Positions 32,708-41,388 of a stretch of 64,000 nucleotides of DNA are shown piece by piece. Origin of the DNA: CALVGQ01 sp031551965 (GTDB taxonomy: Bacteria; Bacillota_I; Bacilli_A; Erysipelotrichales; Erysipelotrichaceae); the NCBI GenBank assembly GCA_031551965.1, contig JAVBMW010000016.1:40598-104597 (forward strand), written 5' to 3'. Each line of letters opens with the position of its first letter. Position 1 is the first letter of the stretch. A program made the position numbers and the translations under genes. The notes beneath the pieces are model-generated. The model made no database searches. It saw nothing but the letters and a program-made list of their open reading frames with translations, and had not been told where the DNA came from.

Positions 32708-33197
32708 ATGTTCTAGAGACCTTCAGTTCGATTCGATCGTTGATGGAACAGGACTTCGTTGTGTACTATGGACTCAAGGATGTCCACATTGTTGTATCGG
32801 TTGTCATAACCCCCAAACTCATGATCCAAACGCTGGATTTGAAGTTTCAGTTGAGTCCATTAAATCAGAATTAAAAAAACATTTCTATTTAAATGGTATC
32901 ACTTTCTCCGGTGGAGAACCGATGGATCAACCTTCGCAATGCGCAGAAATTGCGAAATTCGCACACGAGATCGGGTTCGATGTCTGGTGTTTCACCGGAT
33001 ACTCATTTGAAACTTTAATCAATAAACAAGATTCTTCGGTTTTAGAATTTTTAAAGGAAATTGATGTTTTGGTTGATGGGCCTTTTATCTTATCCCAAAA
33101 ATCGTTGGATGTTAAATTTAGAGGATCGACCAATCAACGGTTGATCGATGTAAAGAGTTCTTTAAAAAATAACTATGTTATTGAAGTGTTCTTATAA
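32694..33197 (+). CDS. nrdG: Anaerobic ribonucleotide reductase-activating protein
   Basis: A 167-residue radical SAM activase. The motif CX3CX2C is seen in TQGCPHCCIGCHNP, and GGEPMDQP is the SAM-binding GGE motif. It generates the glycyl radical on NrdD. Its start overlaps the end of nrdD by 14 bases, a usual nrdDG arrangement. A terminator follows. Confidence 0.95.
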   Translation: METIKCSRDLQFDSIVDGTGLRCVLWTQGCPHCCIGCHNPQTHDPNAGFEVSVESIKSELKKHFYLNGITFSGGEPMDQPSQCAEIAKFAHEIGFDVWCFTGYSFETLINKQDSSVLEFLKEIDVLVDGPFILSQKSLDVKFRGSTNQRLIDVKSSLKNNYVIEVFL

Positions 33198-33216
33198 ACA
33201 AACACGAAAATTTATG

Positions 33217-33241
33217 AAAAAGCCTGCCAAAGGCTTTTTTT
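33217..33241 (+). terminator. Terminator of the nrdDG operon
   Basis: AAAAAGCCT (33217-33225) pairs with AGGCTTTTT (33231-33239) around GCCAA and runs into T residues. Confidence 0.85.
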
Positions 33242-33284
33242 ATGTTCTCTAAAGCTTTATAATAATCTAGATAAAGGAGATCAT

Positions 33285-33887
33285 ATGCAAAAAGTAAATA
33301 TGGAGTTGTGTCACTGGCTGAATGAACCAGAATATTATGTACTTACGGAAAATAAACTAATTTTGTCTACTACTCCGTTTACCGATCTATGGTCAAAAAC
33401 CTTTTATGGAATGACTTGCAACAATGCACCGATCTTGTATTACAATTCAATTCAAGATGGAACTGTTTCGGTGAAGTGTACCTTTAAACATAAACAAAGA
33501 TTTGATCAATCTGGGCTTGTGGTTTATATCACTGATGATTGTTGGTTCAAAGTCTGTGTTGAGTATAAAGATATTTCGACAAGTAGAATATCGACCGTGG
33601 TGACAATGAACGGATATTCGGATTGGTCCAGTATGAATATCAGCAGTGATATAGAAAGTATGGTATTTAGATTGCATCGAAGAGGCTATGATTTTAAAGT
33701 AGAAAACTCTTTTGATGGGAAACGTTTTAAACAAATGAGGATATTTCATTTAGATCCCCTTGGACAACAACTCAAAGTTGGTATCTATGGAGCGAGTCCT
33801 CTTGATTCAAGTTTTGATGTAACATTCAGCGATTTTAATTTTGATGAATGTAGATGGGAAGAATATAAAGGAGAAATGGAATTATGA
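33285..33887 (+). CDS. DUF1349 concanavalin-like protein
   Basis: A 200-residue cytoplasmic protein of the DUF1349 family, with a jellyroll/lectin-like fold. Visible signatures are DLWSKTFYG, RFDQSGLVVYITDDCWFKVCVEY, GYSDWSS and LKVGIYGASP. Members are thought to bind or cleave glycans, but no function is established. An AAGGAG site precedes ATG 33285. Its stop overlaps the pepT start by four bases. Confidence 0.82.
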   Translation: MQKVNMELCHWLNEPEYYVLTENKLILSTTPFTDLWSKTFYGMTCNNAPILYYNSIQDGTVSVKCTFKHKQRFDQSGLVVYITDDCWFKVCVEYKDISTSRISTVVTMNGYSDWSSMNISSDIESMVFRLHRRGYDFKVENSFDGKRFKQMRIFHLDPLGQQLKVGIYGASPLDSSFDVTFSDFNFDECRWEEYKGEMEL

Positions 33888-35098
33888 ATGTACAAGATCG
33901 TTTGATTCGCTATGCAAAGGTTCACACAGCTTCTGATCCAAAATCGAAAGTAACACCTAGTAGCAAGTGTCAGTGGGATCTGGCAAATTTGCTTGTGGAA
34001 GAAATGAAACAATTAGGAATTGATGATGCTCATGTAGATGAGTATTGCGTTGTCTATGGAACAATTAAGTCAAATACAGAAAAATCTGTTGATACAATTG
34101 GTTTTATTGCGCATATGGATACGAGCCCAGAATATAGTGGTGAAAATGTTAAACCTTGGATACTAAAAAATTATGATGGAAAAGACATTGATCTTGGAAC
34201 TGTTACTTTAAAAGTGGAAGATTTTCCAGGAATGAGTAAATACATTGGTAAAGATTTGATTTGTACAGATGGAAGCACACTATTGGGTGCTGATGATAAA
34301 GCGGGTATTGCAGAAATCATGACAGTTGTTCAGTATCTGCATGATCACCCTGAAGTAAAACATGGAGATATTAAAATTGGTTTTACACCGGATGAAGAAA
34401 TTGGTGAAGGAGCAGATCATTTTGATGTCGCAAAGTTTAATGCAAAATATGCATTTACTTTAGACGGAGGATCGCCTAAAGAATATTGTATAGAAACATT
34501 TAATGCTGCAACTGCAGTCATTGAAGTGGAAGGTGTTTCGATTCACCCAGGAACCGCAAAAAACATTATGATCAATGCGATCAATGTGGCGATGGATTTT
34601 CATGCATGTTTGCCTGTAGTGATGAGGCCAGAACATACAAGTGGATTTGAAGGTTTCAACCATATTCATGAGTTTGAAGGAACGACTGAAAAGGCAAAAA
34701 TGGAATACATTATCCGCAATCATGACGCAAAAATCTTTCAGGAACAAATTGATTTATTTAAAACAATTGAGAAAATGATCAATCAAAAATATGGAAAAGA
34801 TGTACTAAATGTTACAATTATTCCAAGCTATAGAAATATGAAAGAAATTTTAGTGAATACTCCTGAAATCACTCAAATCATGATCGATAGTATTCAAGCG
34901 TGCGGACTTGAGCCGGTTTCAGCTTCAGCTCGTGGTGGTACTGATGGATCGCGGTTAACTTTCATGGGACTACCTTGCCCTAATTTAGGAACAGGTTCAA
35001 GTAATCACCATGGACGTTTTGAAGTAGCGTGTATTCAAGATATGGAAACGATGGTCGAAATCATTTTAAATATTGTGAGAAGTGTTACGAATAAATAG
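33884..35098 (+). CDS. pepT: Peptidase T (tripeptide aminopeptidase)
   Basis: A 404-residue zinc aminopeptidase of the M20 family that releases the N-terminal residue from tripeptides in the cytoplasm. Motifs include GFIAHMDTSPEYSGENVKP (first metal histidine and aspartate), LLGADDKAGIAEIM, and FTPDEEIGEGADHFD with the catalytic glutamate pair, plus ARGGTDGSRLTFMGLPCPNLGTG. The length equals that of known PepT. It follows the DUF1349 gene with overlapping stop and start. Confidence 0.95.
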   Translation: MNVQDRLIRYAKVHTASDPKSKVTPSSKCQWDLANLLVEEMKQLGIDDAHVDEYCVVYGTIKSNTEKSVDTIGFIAHMDTSPEYSGENVKPWILKNYDGKDIDLGTVTLKVEDFPGMSKYIGKDLICTDGSTLLGADDKAGIAEIMTVVQYLHDHPEVKHGDIKIGFTPDEEIGEGADHFDVAKFNAKYAFTLDGGSPKEYCIETFNAATAVIEVEGVSIHPGTAKNIMINAINVAMDFHACLPVVMRPEHTSGFEGFNHIHEFEGTTEKAKMEYIIRNHDAKIFQEQIDLFKTIEKMINQKYGKDVLNVTIIPSYRNMKEILVNTPEITQIMIDSIQACGLEPVSASARGGTDGSRLTFMGLPCPNLGTGSSNHHGRFEVACIQDMETMVEIILNIVRSVTNK

Positions 35099-35113
35099 AG
35101 AAGAGGGAATCTT

Positions 35114-36028
35114 ATGATTTATACATGTACATTAAACCCGTCTTTAGACTATTACATGGAGTTTGATAAGTTGGAATTAGGGGTCATCAATCGGAGTAAT
35201 CAAGAATACTATGAACCAGGGGGAAAAGGGATCAACGTATCAATCGTTTTGAACAATTTGCGAATTCCTACTCGTGCTTTGGGGTTTTTAGGTGGTTTTG
35301 CGAAAGAATATTTTGTGGAAATGCTCCAGCAATATGAATATATCCAACCTGCATTTACAAGCATTCATGGGAATACTCGTATCAACATCAAATCATTATC
35401 TAATACAGAAACTGTTTTGAATGCTAAAGGGCCTACAGTCAGTGAAGAAGAAAAAGGATTGATGCTTCGTCGTATTGAGAAACTGAATAGTATCGATGTG
35501 CTTGTTTTATCAGGTTCTTGTCCAGACAATTGTTTTGAAATGGCAGATAAAATGATGCAAACGTGTGTTGCAAATCAAACCCAAATCGTATTAGATACAA
35601 AACCGAGCACTATGTTGGCTTTTTTGAAATACAAACCACTATTGGTCAAACCAAACCTGGCTGAACTAGAAGAGTTATTCAATGAAACGATTTTTACTGA
35701 GGAAGATATAGTTTCTCATGCGAAAAGAATTGTTGAATTAGGTGCTCAAAATTGTATCGTTACAGTTGGTTCAGATGGAGCGTATCTCATTAATCATGAA
35801 GGTGTTTTCCATGCAACTGCAGTTAAAGGAAAAGTAATCAGTACTACAGGTGCTGGTGATAGTGTTGTCGCAGGTTTCTTAATGAATTATTTACGAACAA
35901 AAGACATATTAACTATCTTTAAATACGCTAATGCTTGCGGATGTGCAACTGCATTGTCTAAAGGATTAGCGACACGAGAAAAGGTTGAAGAAATCGTTGA
36001 ACAGGTCATTGTGACAAAAATAGGATAG
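35114..36028 (+). CDS. 1-phosphofructokinase / tagatose-6-phosphate kinase (PfkB family)
   Basis: A 304-residue sugar kinase. It starts MIYTCTLNPSLDYYM, typical of FruK/LacC, has the substrate loop EPGGKGINVSIVL, and the ATP/catalytic motif STTGAGDSVVAGFL with the catalytic aspartate. It phosphorylates fructose 1-phosphate or tagatose 6-phosphate to the bisphosphate. No fructose PTS or tagatose genes are adjacent, so the choice between the two is open; I lean to 1-phosphofructokinase. It lies 15 bases after pepT. Confidence 0.85.
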   Translation: MIYTCTLNPSLDYYMEFDKLELGVINRSNQEYYEPGGKGINVSIVLNNLRIPTRALGFLGGFAKEYFVEMLQQYEYIQPAFTSIHGNTRINIKSLSNTETVLNAKGPTVSEEEKGLMLRRIEKLNSIDVLVLSGSCPDNCFEMADKMMQTCVANQTQIVLDTKPSTMLAFLKYKPLLVKPNLAELEELFNETIFTEEDIVSHAKRIVELGAQNCIVTVGSDGAYLINHEGVFHATAVKGKVISTTGAGDSVVAGFLMNYLRTKDILTIFKYANACGCATALSKGLATREKVEEIVEQVIVTKIG

Positions 36029-36037
36029 GAGAAGCTT

Positions 36038-36613
36038 ATGAAAATAGTAAAAAAATTAATTTTGGCTTTCTTGTTGGCAAGCATGCTTGTAGGTTGTGAG
36101 GCGAAAGTTGACAAATCAAACTATAAGTATTTAAATGATTTGAAATCAGTAAATGTAGATATGAGTGTTTATAAAGGTTTTACAGATACTGATCATGCAT
36201 ATAAAAAAATATCTTTCAAAGAATCTTTGCGAATATTTGATGAAAAGGCAACTGCGGTTTTATATTATGGATATTCAAGTTGTCCTTATTGTATCCAAAT
36301 CGTACCGGTACTGAACGAAGTCGCTAAGTCATATGATTTGACTGTTTATTATGTTGATATGCATGGAGATGATAAAATCAGTGAGGCAGATTTAACAAAA
36401 TTTAAAGAAATGCTTGCAGATCATCTTGAAAAAGATGCAGATGGTAAACCACAATTTATGGTTCCTCAAGTATTTGTTGTAGTGAACGGTGAGGTAGTTG
36501 GAGAACATTTAAGTGCGGTTGATTCTTATGATGCATCAAATGGGAATATGACTAGTTCTCAAAAGAAAGAACTAACGAAGATTTATCAAAAAATAATGAA
36601 GCCGGTGAAATAA
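36038..36613 (+). CDS. Thioredoxin-fold lipoprotein
   Basis: A 191-residue lipoprotein: signal peptide with lipobox LVGCEA (Cys20) and a thioredoxin-like domain holding a CPYC active site (YYGYSSCPYCIQIVPVLNEVA), then PQVFVVVNGEVVGEH with the cis-proline region. It resembles bacteriocin-accessory-type thioredoxins such as PedC/BrcD. It should act as a thiol oxidoreductase on the outside of the membrane. It is the third of five closely spaced genes from pepT on. Confidence 0.8.
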   Translation: MKIVKKLILAFLLASMLVGCEAKVDKSNYKYLNDLKSVNVDMSVYKGFTDTDHAYKKISFKESLRIFDEKATAVLYYGYSSCPYCIQIVPVLNEVAKSYDLTVYYVDMHGDDKISEADLTKFKEMLADHLEKDADGKPQFMVPQVFVVVNGEVVGEHLSAVDSYDASNGNMTSSQKKELTKIYQKIMKPVK

Positions 36614-36614
36614 A

Positions 36615-36869
36615 ATGAAAGAAATAAAATACTTCTATTTAGATTATTGTCCACATTGTCGAAACGCTAATCTTATATTGGAAAAATTATTGAAGGAAGA
36701 TCGATATAAAGATTTGAAGATTAACTCAATTGAAGAATCAAAAAATGCCGAACTTGCGGATCAATATGATTACTATTATGTTCCAACTTTTTATGTAGAC
36801 GAAGTAAAGTGCTGCGAAGGATCACTTACTGAGGATCAAATCAGAGAAGTTTTAGAAAATGCACTTTAA
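36615..36869 (+). CDS. Glutaredoxin-like protein
   Basis: An 84-residue protein with a CPHC redox motif near the N-terminus (YLDYCPHCRNANLIL) and YYVPTFYVDEVKCCEG with the cis-proline. It lacks a signal peptide, so it acts in the cytoplasm. It begins one base after the thioredoxin-fold lipoprotein, suggesting the two form an inside/outside thiol pair. The stop overlaps the next gene's start (TAATG). Confidence 0.82.
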   Translation: MKEIKYFYLDYCPHCRNANLILEKLLKEDRYKDLKINSIEESKNAELADQYDYYYVPTFYVDEVKCCEGSLTEDQIREVLENAL

Positions 36870-37321
36870 TGAAATTTAATTTATTTAAAAAAAGAGTCCA
36901 AGGTCGTGTAGTAGACTTAGTACCAACGATGTCTTTTCAAGGCGATCCAGATAATGGTTTTTCACCAACGTTTTGTTTCAACATTTGTCTTCACGATAGT
37001 TTTGAAATCGTAGGTAGATGTGATTTGAGAGTTGGCTCAAATCGCGAAATTTATTATCTTGGCAATATTGGATATCATGTTGATGAAGCTTACCGTGGCA
37101 ATCATTATGCATACTATGCATGTTTATTGTTGTTTGAAGTAGCCAAAGAAAAATATGGTATGGAGAAACTGATCATAACCTGTAATCCAGATAATGTAGC
37201 TTCGAGAAAAACTTGTGAAAAATTACAAGGTCAATTACTTGAAATTGCAAAAGTACCTGTTGATCATTATTGTTATCGAGTGGGAGACAAGGAAAAATGT
37301 ATTTTCAATTATTATTTGTAA
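36869..37321 (+). CDS. GNAT-family acetyltransferase
   Basis: A 150-residue N-acetyltransferase. The acetyl-CoA-binding stretch GYHVDEAYRGNHYAYYACLLLFEVAKEKYG carries the degenerate R-G-X-G/Y-X pattern, and ITCNPDNVASRKTCEKL is the usual motif B end. The acceptor is unknown. The overlap with the glutaredoxin-like gene makes it the last member of this operon; a terminator follows. Confidence 0.85.
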   Translation: MKFNLFKKRVQGRVVDLVPTMSFQGDPDNGFSPTFCFNICLHDSFEIVGRCDLRVGSNREIYYLGNIGYHVDEAYRGNHYAYYACLLLFEVAKEKYGMEKLIITCNPDNVASRKTCEKLQGQLLEIAKVPVDHYCYRVGDKEKCIFNYYL

Positions 37322-37330
37322 AAATTATGT

Positions 37331-37358
37331 AAAAATGGGCTTTTTTAGCTCATTTTTT
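37331..37358 (+). terminator. Terminator after the GNAT gene
   Basis: AAAAATGGGC (37331-37340) pairs with GCTCATTTTT (37348-37357, with one G-U) around seven bases and ends in a T run. Confidence 0.75.
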
Positions 37359-37408
37359 TATATAATTGGTGTTTTGGTGCTATAATAAACAAAAGTAGGG
37401 GAAATGAT

Positions 37409-38935
37409 ATGATTAGAAAAATCTACAAGCTGTTTTTCAATCGAACATTTATTTTGGTAGTTTCTATACTATTAGAATTTATTTTTTTATTTATGTTTCT
37501 ATATCGGTTAAGTATTAATTTTCAGACAATAGATAAAATTTTTCGAGTGTTAAGCATTTTTATGTTGATATATGTCATCAATCGTAAAGATAACCCCTCG
37601 TATAAATTAATGTGGAGTTTTGCAATATTGATTTTTCCGTTATTTGGTGGATTGCTGTATTTATTGTTTGGCGGTAAACAAGTTCCAAAGGGACTTAGAA
37701 AAGATGTTTTGGGATCGATTCAAGAATCAATGCCTTATTTAATACCGGAAAACCATGCAGGTGAAGAACTCTTTAAATTGGATGCACGAGTCGCAAGACA
37801 ATTTCAATATGTTTATAAAACGAGCTATTATCCAACATATAAAAATAGTGATGTTCAATTTTTCAAAATTGGGCAAGAAAAGTTTTCTCAATTGGTAATC
37901 GAACTTAATAACGCAAAAAAATCGATTTATCTTGAATATTTTATCATTGCAGAGGGAAAAATGTGGGATACGATTCTAACTATTTTAAAAGAAAAAGTTA
38001 GAGAGGGTGTTGATGTTCGTTTAATTTATGATTCGGCGGGAAGCTTTGCGACATTACCTCATGATTATGATAAACAACTCGAAAAAGTTGGAATAAAATG
38101 TAAAGTTTTTAATCCTTTAAGGCCACAGCTAGTAGTGCAAATGAATAATCGTGACCACCGTAAGATCGTAGTCATTGATAATCAAGTTGCCTTTACTGGC
38201 GGAATCAATTTAGCAGATGAATACATCAATGAAAAAGACCGGTTTGGTTATTGGAAAGATACTGCTGTCATGGTTAAAGGTGAAGCAGTATGGAATTTCA
38301 CGATCATGTTTTTGCAGTTCTGGAATTTTCTTTCTAACGATAAGGTTCCTTATTTAAATTTGGAAAGACCAGATCCAGTACAAGGAACAGGATTTATACT
38401 ACCATTTAGTGATAGCCCCACGGATGATGATGAAGTTGGGTTGAATGTTCATTTAAATATGATTCAAAATGCAAAATACACTTGTTATATCCAAACACCT
38501 TATTTGATAATTAACTATCAGCTGACACAAGCTTTATGCTATGCTGCAAAGTCTGGGGTTGATGTTAGGATCATTGTGCCACATCGACCAGATAAATGGT
38601 ATGCTCATATGATGACTCAAGGAAGTTATCGTAATCTAATAGAATCTGGTGTGAAAATATATGAATATTTACCTGGATTCATTCATTCGAAAACAATTCT
38701 TTGTGATAATGAAATTGGGATTTGTGGAACGATTAATATGGATTATCGTAGTTATTATTTACATTATGAAGATGGAGTACTTATGTACAAATCCACTGCC
38801 CTTAAACAAATGGAAGCTGACTATGTTGAAACATTAGACCAAAGTAAACTTATTACGCTTGATGATTGCGATAAAATTAAATTACCTGTAAGAATATTAC
38901 ATGCAATTTTCAATTTATTTTCTCCTCTCATGTAA
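37409..38935 (+). CDS. cls: Cardiolipin synthase
   Basis: A 508-residue membrane phospholipase D-type enzyme that joins two phosphatidylglycerols into cardiolipin. Two N-terminal transmembrane segments (about residues 12-34 and 42-60) and a third hydrophobic run around 68-88 precede two HKD motifs: His250-X-Lys252-X4-Asp257 in DHRKIVVID and His426-X-Lys428-X4-Asp433 in IHSKTILCD. Length and layout are normal. A TATAAT -10 lies at 37381-37386. Confidence 0.93.
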   Translation: MIRKIYKLFFNRTFILVVSILLEFIFLFMFLYRLSINFQTIDKIFRVLSIFMLIYVINRKDNPSYKLMWSFAILIFPLFGGLLYLLFGGKQVPKGLRKDVLGSIQESMPYLIPENHAGEELFKLDARVARQFQYVYKTSYYPTYKNSDVQFFKIGQEKFSQLVIELNNAKKSIYLEYFIIAEGKMWDTILTILKEKVREGVDVRLIYDSAGSFATLPHDYDKQLEKVGIKCKVFNPLRPQLVVQMNNRDHRKIVVIDNQVAFTGGINLADEYINEKDRFGYWKDTAVMVKGEAVWNFTIMFLQFWNFLSNDKVPYLNLERPDPVQGTGFILPFSDSPTDDDEVGLNVHLNMIQNAKYTCYIQTPYLIINYQLTQALCYAAKSGVDVRIIVPHRPDKWYAHMMTQGSYRNLIESGVKIYEYLPGFIHSKTILCDNEIGICGTINMDYRSYYLHYEDGVLMYKSTALKQMEADYVETLDQSKLITLDDCDKIKLPVRILHAIFNLFSPLM

Positions 38936-38989
38936 CTATTTACATTTTATGAAACATTTGTTAATATAGTATGTACGGAGGAAAAGCGT

Positions 38990-39379
38990 ATGCAAGATTT
39001 ATTTAATAATGCTTATTTTTGGCAGAAAGTGGATACTCTTTATTATTCCTCAAAAATGGTAATTGCTTATGACAAAGGTCAAACTCATAAAGAGTACAAA
39101 AATCTAGTTTATCCAGTTCAATATGGATATTTATCTGATTTAGTTAATGGCAACAATTTAGGAATTGCGATTTTTAAAGGAAGTTTAAGCTCGTCAAGTG
39201 TCGGAAGTCTTATTATTGCTGCTGATGTATTAAAAAAAGATTTAGAACCAAAATTATTGATTGGTTGTACTGAAGAAGAAGAAATGGATATACTTCATTT
39301 CTTAAATCAAACTGATTTACAAAAAACTATACTTGTCCGTCGAAGTAATGTGCTACCTAGTTGGGCAAATACAGATTAG
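38990..39379 (+). CDS. Inorganic pyrophosphatase-like protein, metal site lost
   Basis: A 129-residue soluble protein. FWQKVDTLYYSSKMVIAYDKG and LVYPVQYGYLSDLV resemble the N-terminal part of family I pyrophosphatases, and LKKDLEPKLLIGCTEEEEMDIL matches a short family often labelled inorganic pyrophosphatase in Firmicutes. The DGDXXD metal motif expected after YGYL reads NGNNLGIAI, so the aspartates are missing. Hydrolysis of pyrophosphate is therefore doubtful. Confidence 0.65.
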   Translation: MQDLFNNAYFWQKVDTLYYSSKMVIAYDKGQTHKEYKNLVYPVQYGYLSDLVNGNNLGIAIFKGSLSSSSVGSLIIAADVLKKDLEPKLLIGCTEEEEMDILHFLNQTDLQKTILVRRSNVLPSWANTD

Positions 39380-39402
39380 ACAGTTATTTTAACTGTTTTT
39401 TT
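39380..39402 (+). terminator. Terminator after the pyrophosphatase-like gene
   Basis: ACAGTT (39380-39385) pairs with AACTGT (39391-39396) and is followed by a T tract. Confidence 0.65.
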
Positions 39403-39421
39403 CTATGTAGGAGGAAAATTT

Positions 39422-40729
39422 ATGGAATTAACAATTAAGAAAATAGGCATCAATGGCGAAGGAATCGGTTATGATAATAAAGTTCCGGTTTTTGTTATGG
39501 GTGCTTTCATCGATGAAGTAATCGAATGTAATGTTACGGAAAACAAAGGACGTTACAAAATTGCAGAGTTAGTAAAAGTAAAAAAATCATCTCCAGATCG
39601 AATACCAAGTGTTTGTAGAATCCAAAAAGATTGTGGTGGATGTCCGCTTCTTACCTTAAACTATGCAAAACAACTTGAGGCGAAAGAGGAATTATTAAAA
39701 GAGTCTTTAAAAAAGTATGCAAATGGATTACAAAATTTAGTTGAAGAAATTGTGCCTTCTGAGCAAATTTTGGGATATCGTAATCAATGTAAATTGCCGG
39801 TTAAATTTGTTTTCGGTAGACTTCAAACCGGAATGTATCAGGCAAAATCAAATCGTTTTATTCCGATGGAAGTTTGTAAAATCCATGATCCGCTACTTGA
39901 CTCGACTAGAACCCAAATTATTAATTTGCTTAGTGAAAGAAAATATCATGATTACGACGAAAAAACTCGTCGAGGAATACGAAATTTAGTTTTACGTGTT
40001 GCCGATGGAAAAATTCAATGTACGATCGTAACGGGTAGTGATGATATTGATGAGGGAACGGTAAAACAGATTTGTGCAATGCCTAATATGAGTTCAGTCT
40101 GGCAAAATATTAATTTGAGTCGAAATTTTGTCAATTTATTTAGTGATCAATGGAAACACTTGGGGTTAAATAAGAGTTTAATGATTAAAGAGGAAGGGCT
40201 AAACTTAAAATTATCAGCTGCATCCTTTTTTCAACTTAATACGAAACAAGCATTTAAGCTGTATTCTATCGCAAAGGATTTAGTTCCTGAATGTGATTTA
40301 CTTGTAGAAGCTTATTGTGGTGTAGGAACGATGAGTTTAATGATGGCAGATCGTGCTAAAGAAGTTATTGGAATCGAAATTATTGGTGCTGCGATCAAAA
40401 ATGCAAATGAGAATGCGCGTTTAAATAAAATTGATAATGTGAAATTTGTATGTGGTGATGCAGCTGAAGAAACAACTAAAATTTCTAAAAAGAGAAAAAT
40501 TGATTGTTTATTGATTGATCCACCGCGTACGGGTATTGATGATGCGATGCTTGATTGTATCATGAAGAGTAAAATCAAAAATATTGTCTACATTTCTTGT
40601 AATCCTGCAACTCTTGCGAAGGATCTTAACGAACTATCAAATCGTTATACAGTAGATCGCATCATTCCAGTGGACATGTTTCCTAATACTCCACTTGTCG
40701 AAAGTGTTGTTCTATTAAATCGAAAATAA
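39422..40729 (+). CDS. rlmD: 23S rRNA (uracil-C5)-methyltransferase RlmD/RumA-like
   Basis: A 435-residue RNA methyltransferase of the TrmA/RumA family. It starts with a shortened TRAM domain (GINGEGIGYDNKVPVFVMGAFIDEVIE), has an iron-sulfur motif (CRIQKDCGGCPLL), SAM-binding LLVEAYCGVGTMSLMMAD, IDPPRTGID, and catalytic cysteine in YISCNPATLAKDL. The exact target uridine in 23S rRNA cannot be set from sequence. AGGAGG precedes the ATG. Confidence 0.9.
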   Translation: MELTIKKIGINGEGIGYDNKVPVFVMGAFIDEVIECNVTENKGRYKIAELVKVKKSSPDRIPSVCRIQKDCGGCPLLTLNYAKQLEAKEELLKESLKKYANGLQNLVEEIVPSEQILGYRNQCKLPVKFVFGRLQTGMYQAKSNRFIPMEVCKIHDPLLDSTRTQIINLLSERKYHDYDEKTRRGIRNLVLRVADGKIQCTIVTGSDDIDEGTVKQICAMPNMSSVWQNINLSRNFVNLFSDQWKHLGLNKSLMIKEEGLNLKLSAASFFQLNTKQAFKLYSIAKDLVPECDLLVEAYCGVGTMSLMMADRAKEVIGIEIIGAAIKNANENARLNKIDNVKFVCGDAAEETTKISKKRKIDCLLIDPPRTGIDDAMLDCIMKSKIKNIVYISCNPATLAKDLNELSNRYTVDRIIPVDMFPNTPLVESVVLLNRK

Positions 40730-40730
40730 A

Positions 40731-41222
40731 ATGGGAAATGGAATTACAAATGGATTTGATTTTGTAGCCCGTGCTAATTCTCATTTAATTAGAAATGTTG
40801 ATGATGTGTTAGAACTTAAAAATGAGTTGATCATAATCAGTGAAGAAAAAACAAAGATCCAAATGTCAGCTTATGCATTATTACTTGCTGATAGACTATT
40901 AGCTCTTTGTGAGTTGGAGTGTAAAGAGTTGATTGAAGAGTGTTATGAAGTTATAAGAAAATGGCAATTGGGTGAAGTAAGGTTTCAAGATGCTTTAGAA
41001 ATCGCAGGTCAATTCAATGATTTAGCAAGAGCTGAAAAAGATCCCATTAAACAAAAAGCACTTAGAGCATGGGGACAGGTTGCAGCTACACCACATGTAA
41101 AATGGCATCCACTAGTCGCTTCAGAATATATGATCGTAATAATCAATTTAATATTTCCCAAAGATTTAGATAGAGTAAAAGAAGAGAGAATGGTTCAACT
41201 TGAATTATTGAACTTGGTTTGA
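40731..41222 (+). CDS. Imm5-like putative immunity protein
   Basis: A 163-residue all-helical protein. Conserved-looking parts are LLALCELECKELIEECYEVIRKWQLGEV and LRAWGQVAATPHVKWHPLVASEYMIV, which match the Imm5-like putative immunity family. Such proteins can protect against polymorphic toxins, but family members are often found as orphans, as here: no toxin gene is adjacent. It starts one base after the rlmD stop. Confidence 0.65.
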   Translation: MGNGITNGFDFVARANSHLIRNVDDVLELKNELIIISEEKTKIQMSAYALLLADRLLALCELECKELIEECYEVIRKWQLGEVRFQDALEIAGQFNDLARAEKDPIKQKALRAWGQVAATPHVKWHPLVASEYMIVIINLIFPKDLDRVKEERMVQLELLNLV

Positions 41223-41248
41223 AAAAGTGATATAAAAGATAAAAAAGC

Positions 41249-41277
41249 TTTTGTATTCAATTAAAAAAGATTATAAT
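41249..41277 (+). promoter_or_regulatory. Promoter of the fluoride-riboswitch transcript
   Basis: TTTTGT (41249-41254) and TATAAT (41272-41277) are 17 bases apart, five bases before the aptamer. Confidence 0.6.
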
Positions 41278-41281
41278 AAGT

Positions 41282-41375
41282 TTGGGAATGATGTTCTCCC
41301 TTGTGTTTACACAAAACCGCTGATTAGCTGATGACGTCTATGCTTTTTAAGCATGACTTGTCGGCTTTTATTTTA
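41282..41375 (+). promoter_or_regulatory. Fluoride riboswitch (crcB motif) with terminator
   Basis: GGGAATGATGTTCTCCC (41284-41300), ACAAAACCGCTGATTAGCTGATGACGTCTA parts and the GCTGATGACG end element match the crcB-motif aptamer. The 3' half of the aptamer (from AGCTGATGACGTC) can instead pair with GACTTGTCGGCT (41355-41366), forming a hairpin before TTTTATTTT. This is the usual fluoride-dependent antitermination layout. Confidence 0.85.
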
Positions 41376-41388
41376 GAGGAGAAGAATT

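Noticed and set aside
40731..41222. Immunity gene of a polymorphic toxin locus
   Set aside because: There is no toxin, secretion-domain or repeat-rich gene near it; it is kept only as an orphan Imm5-like call.
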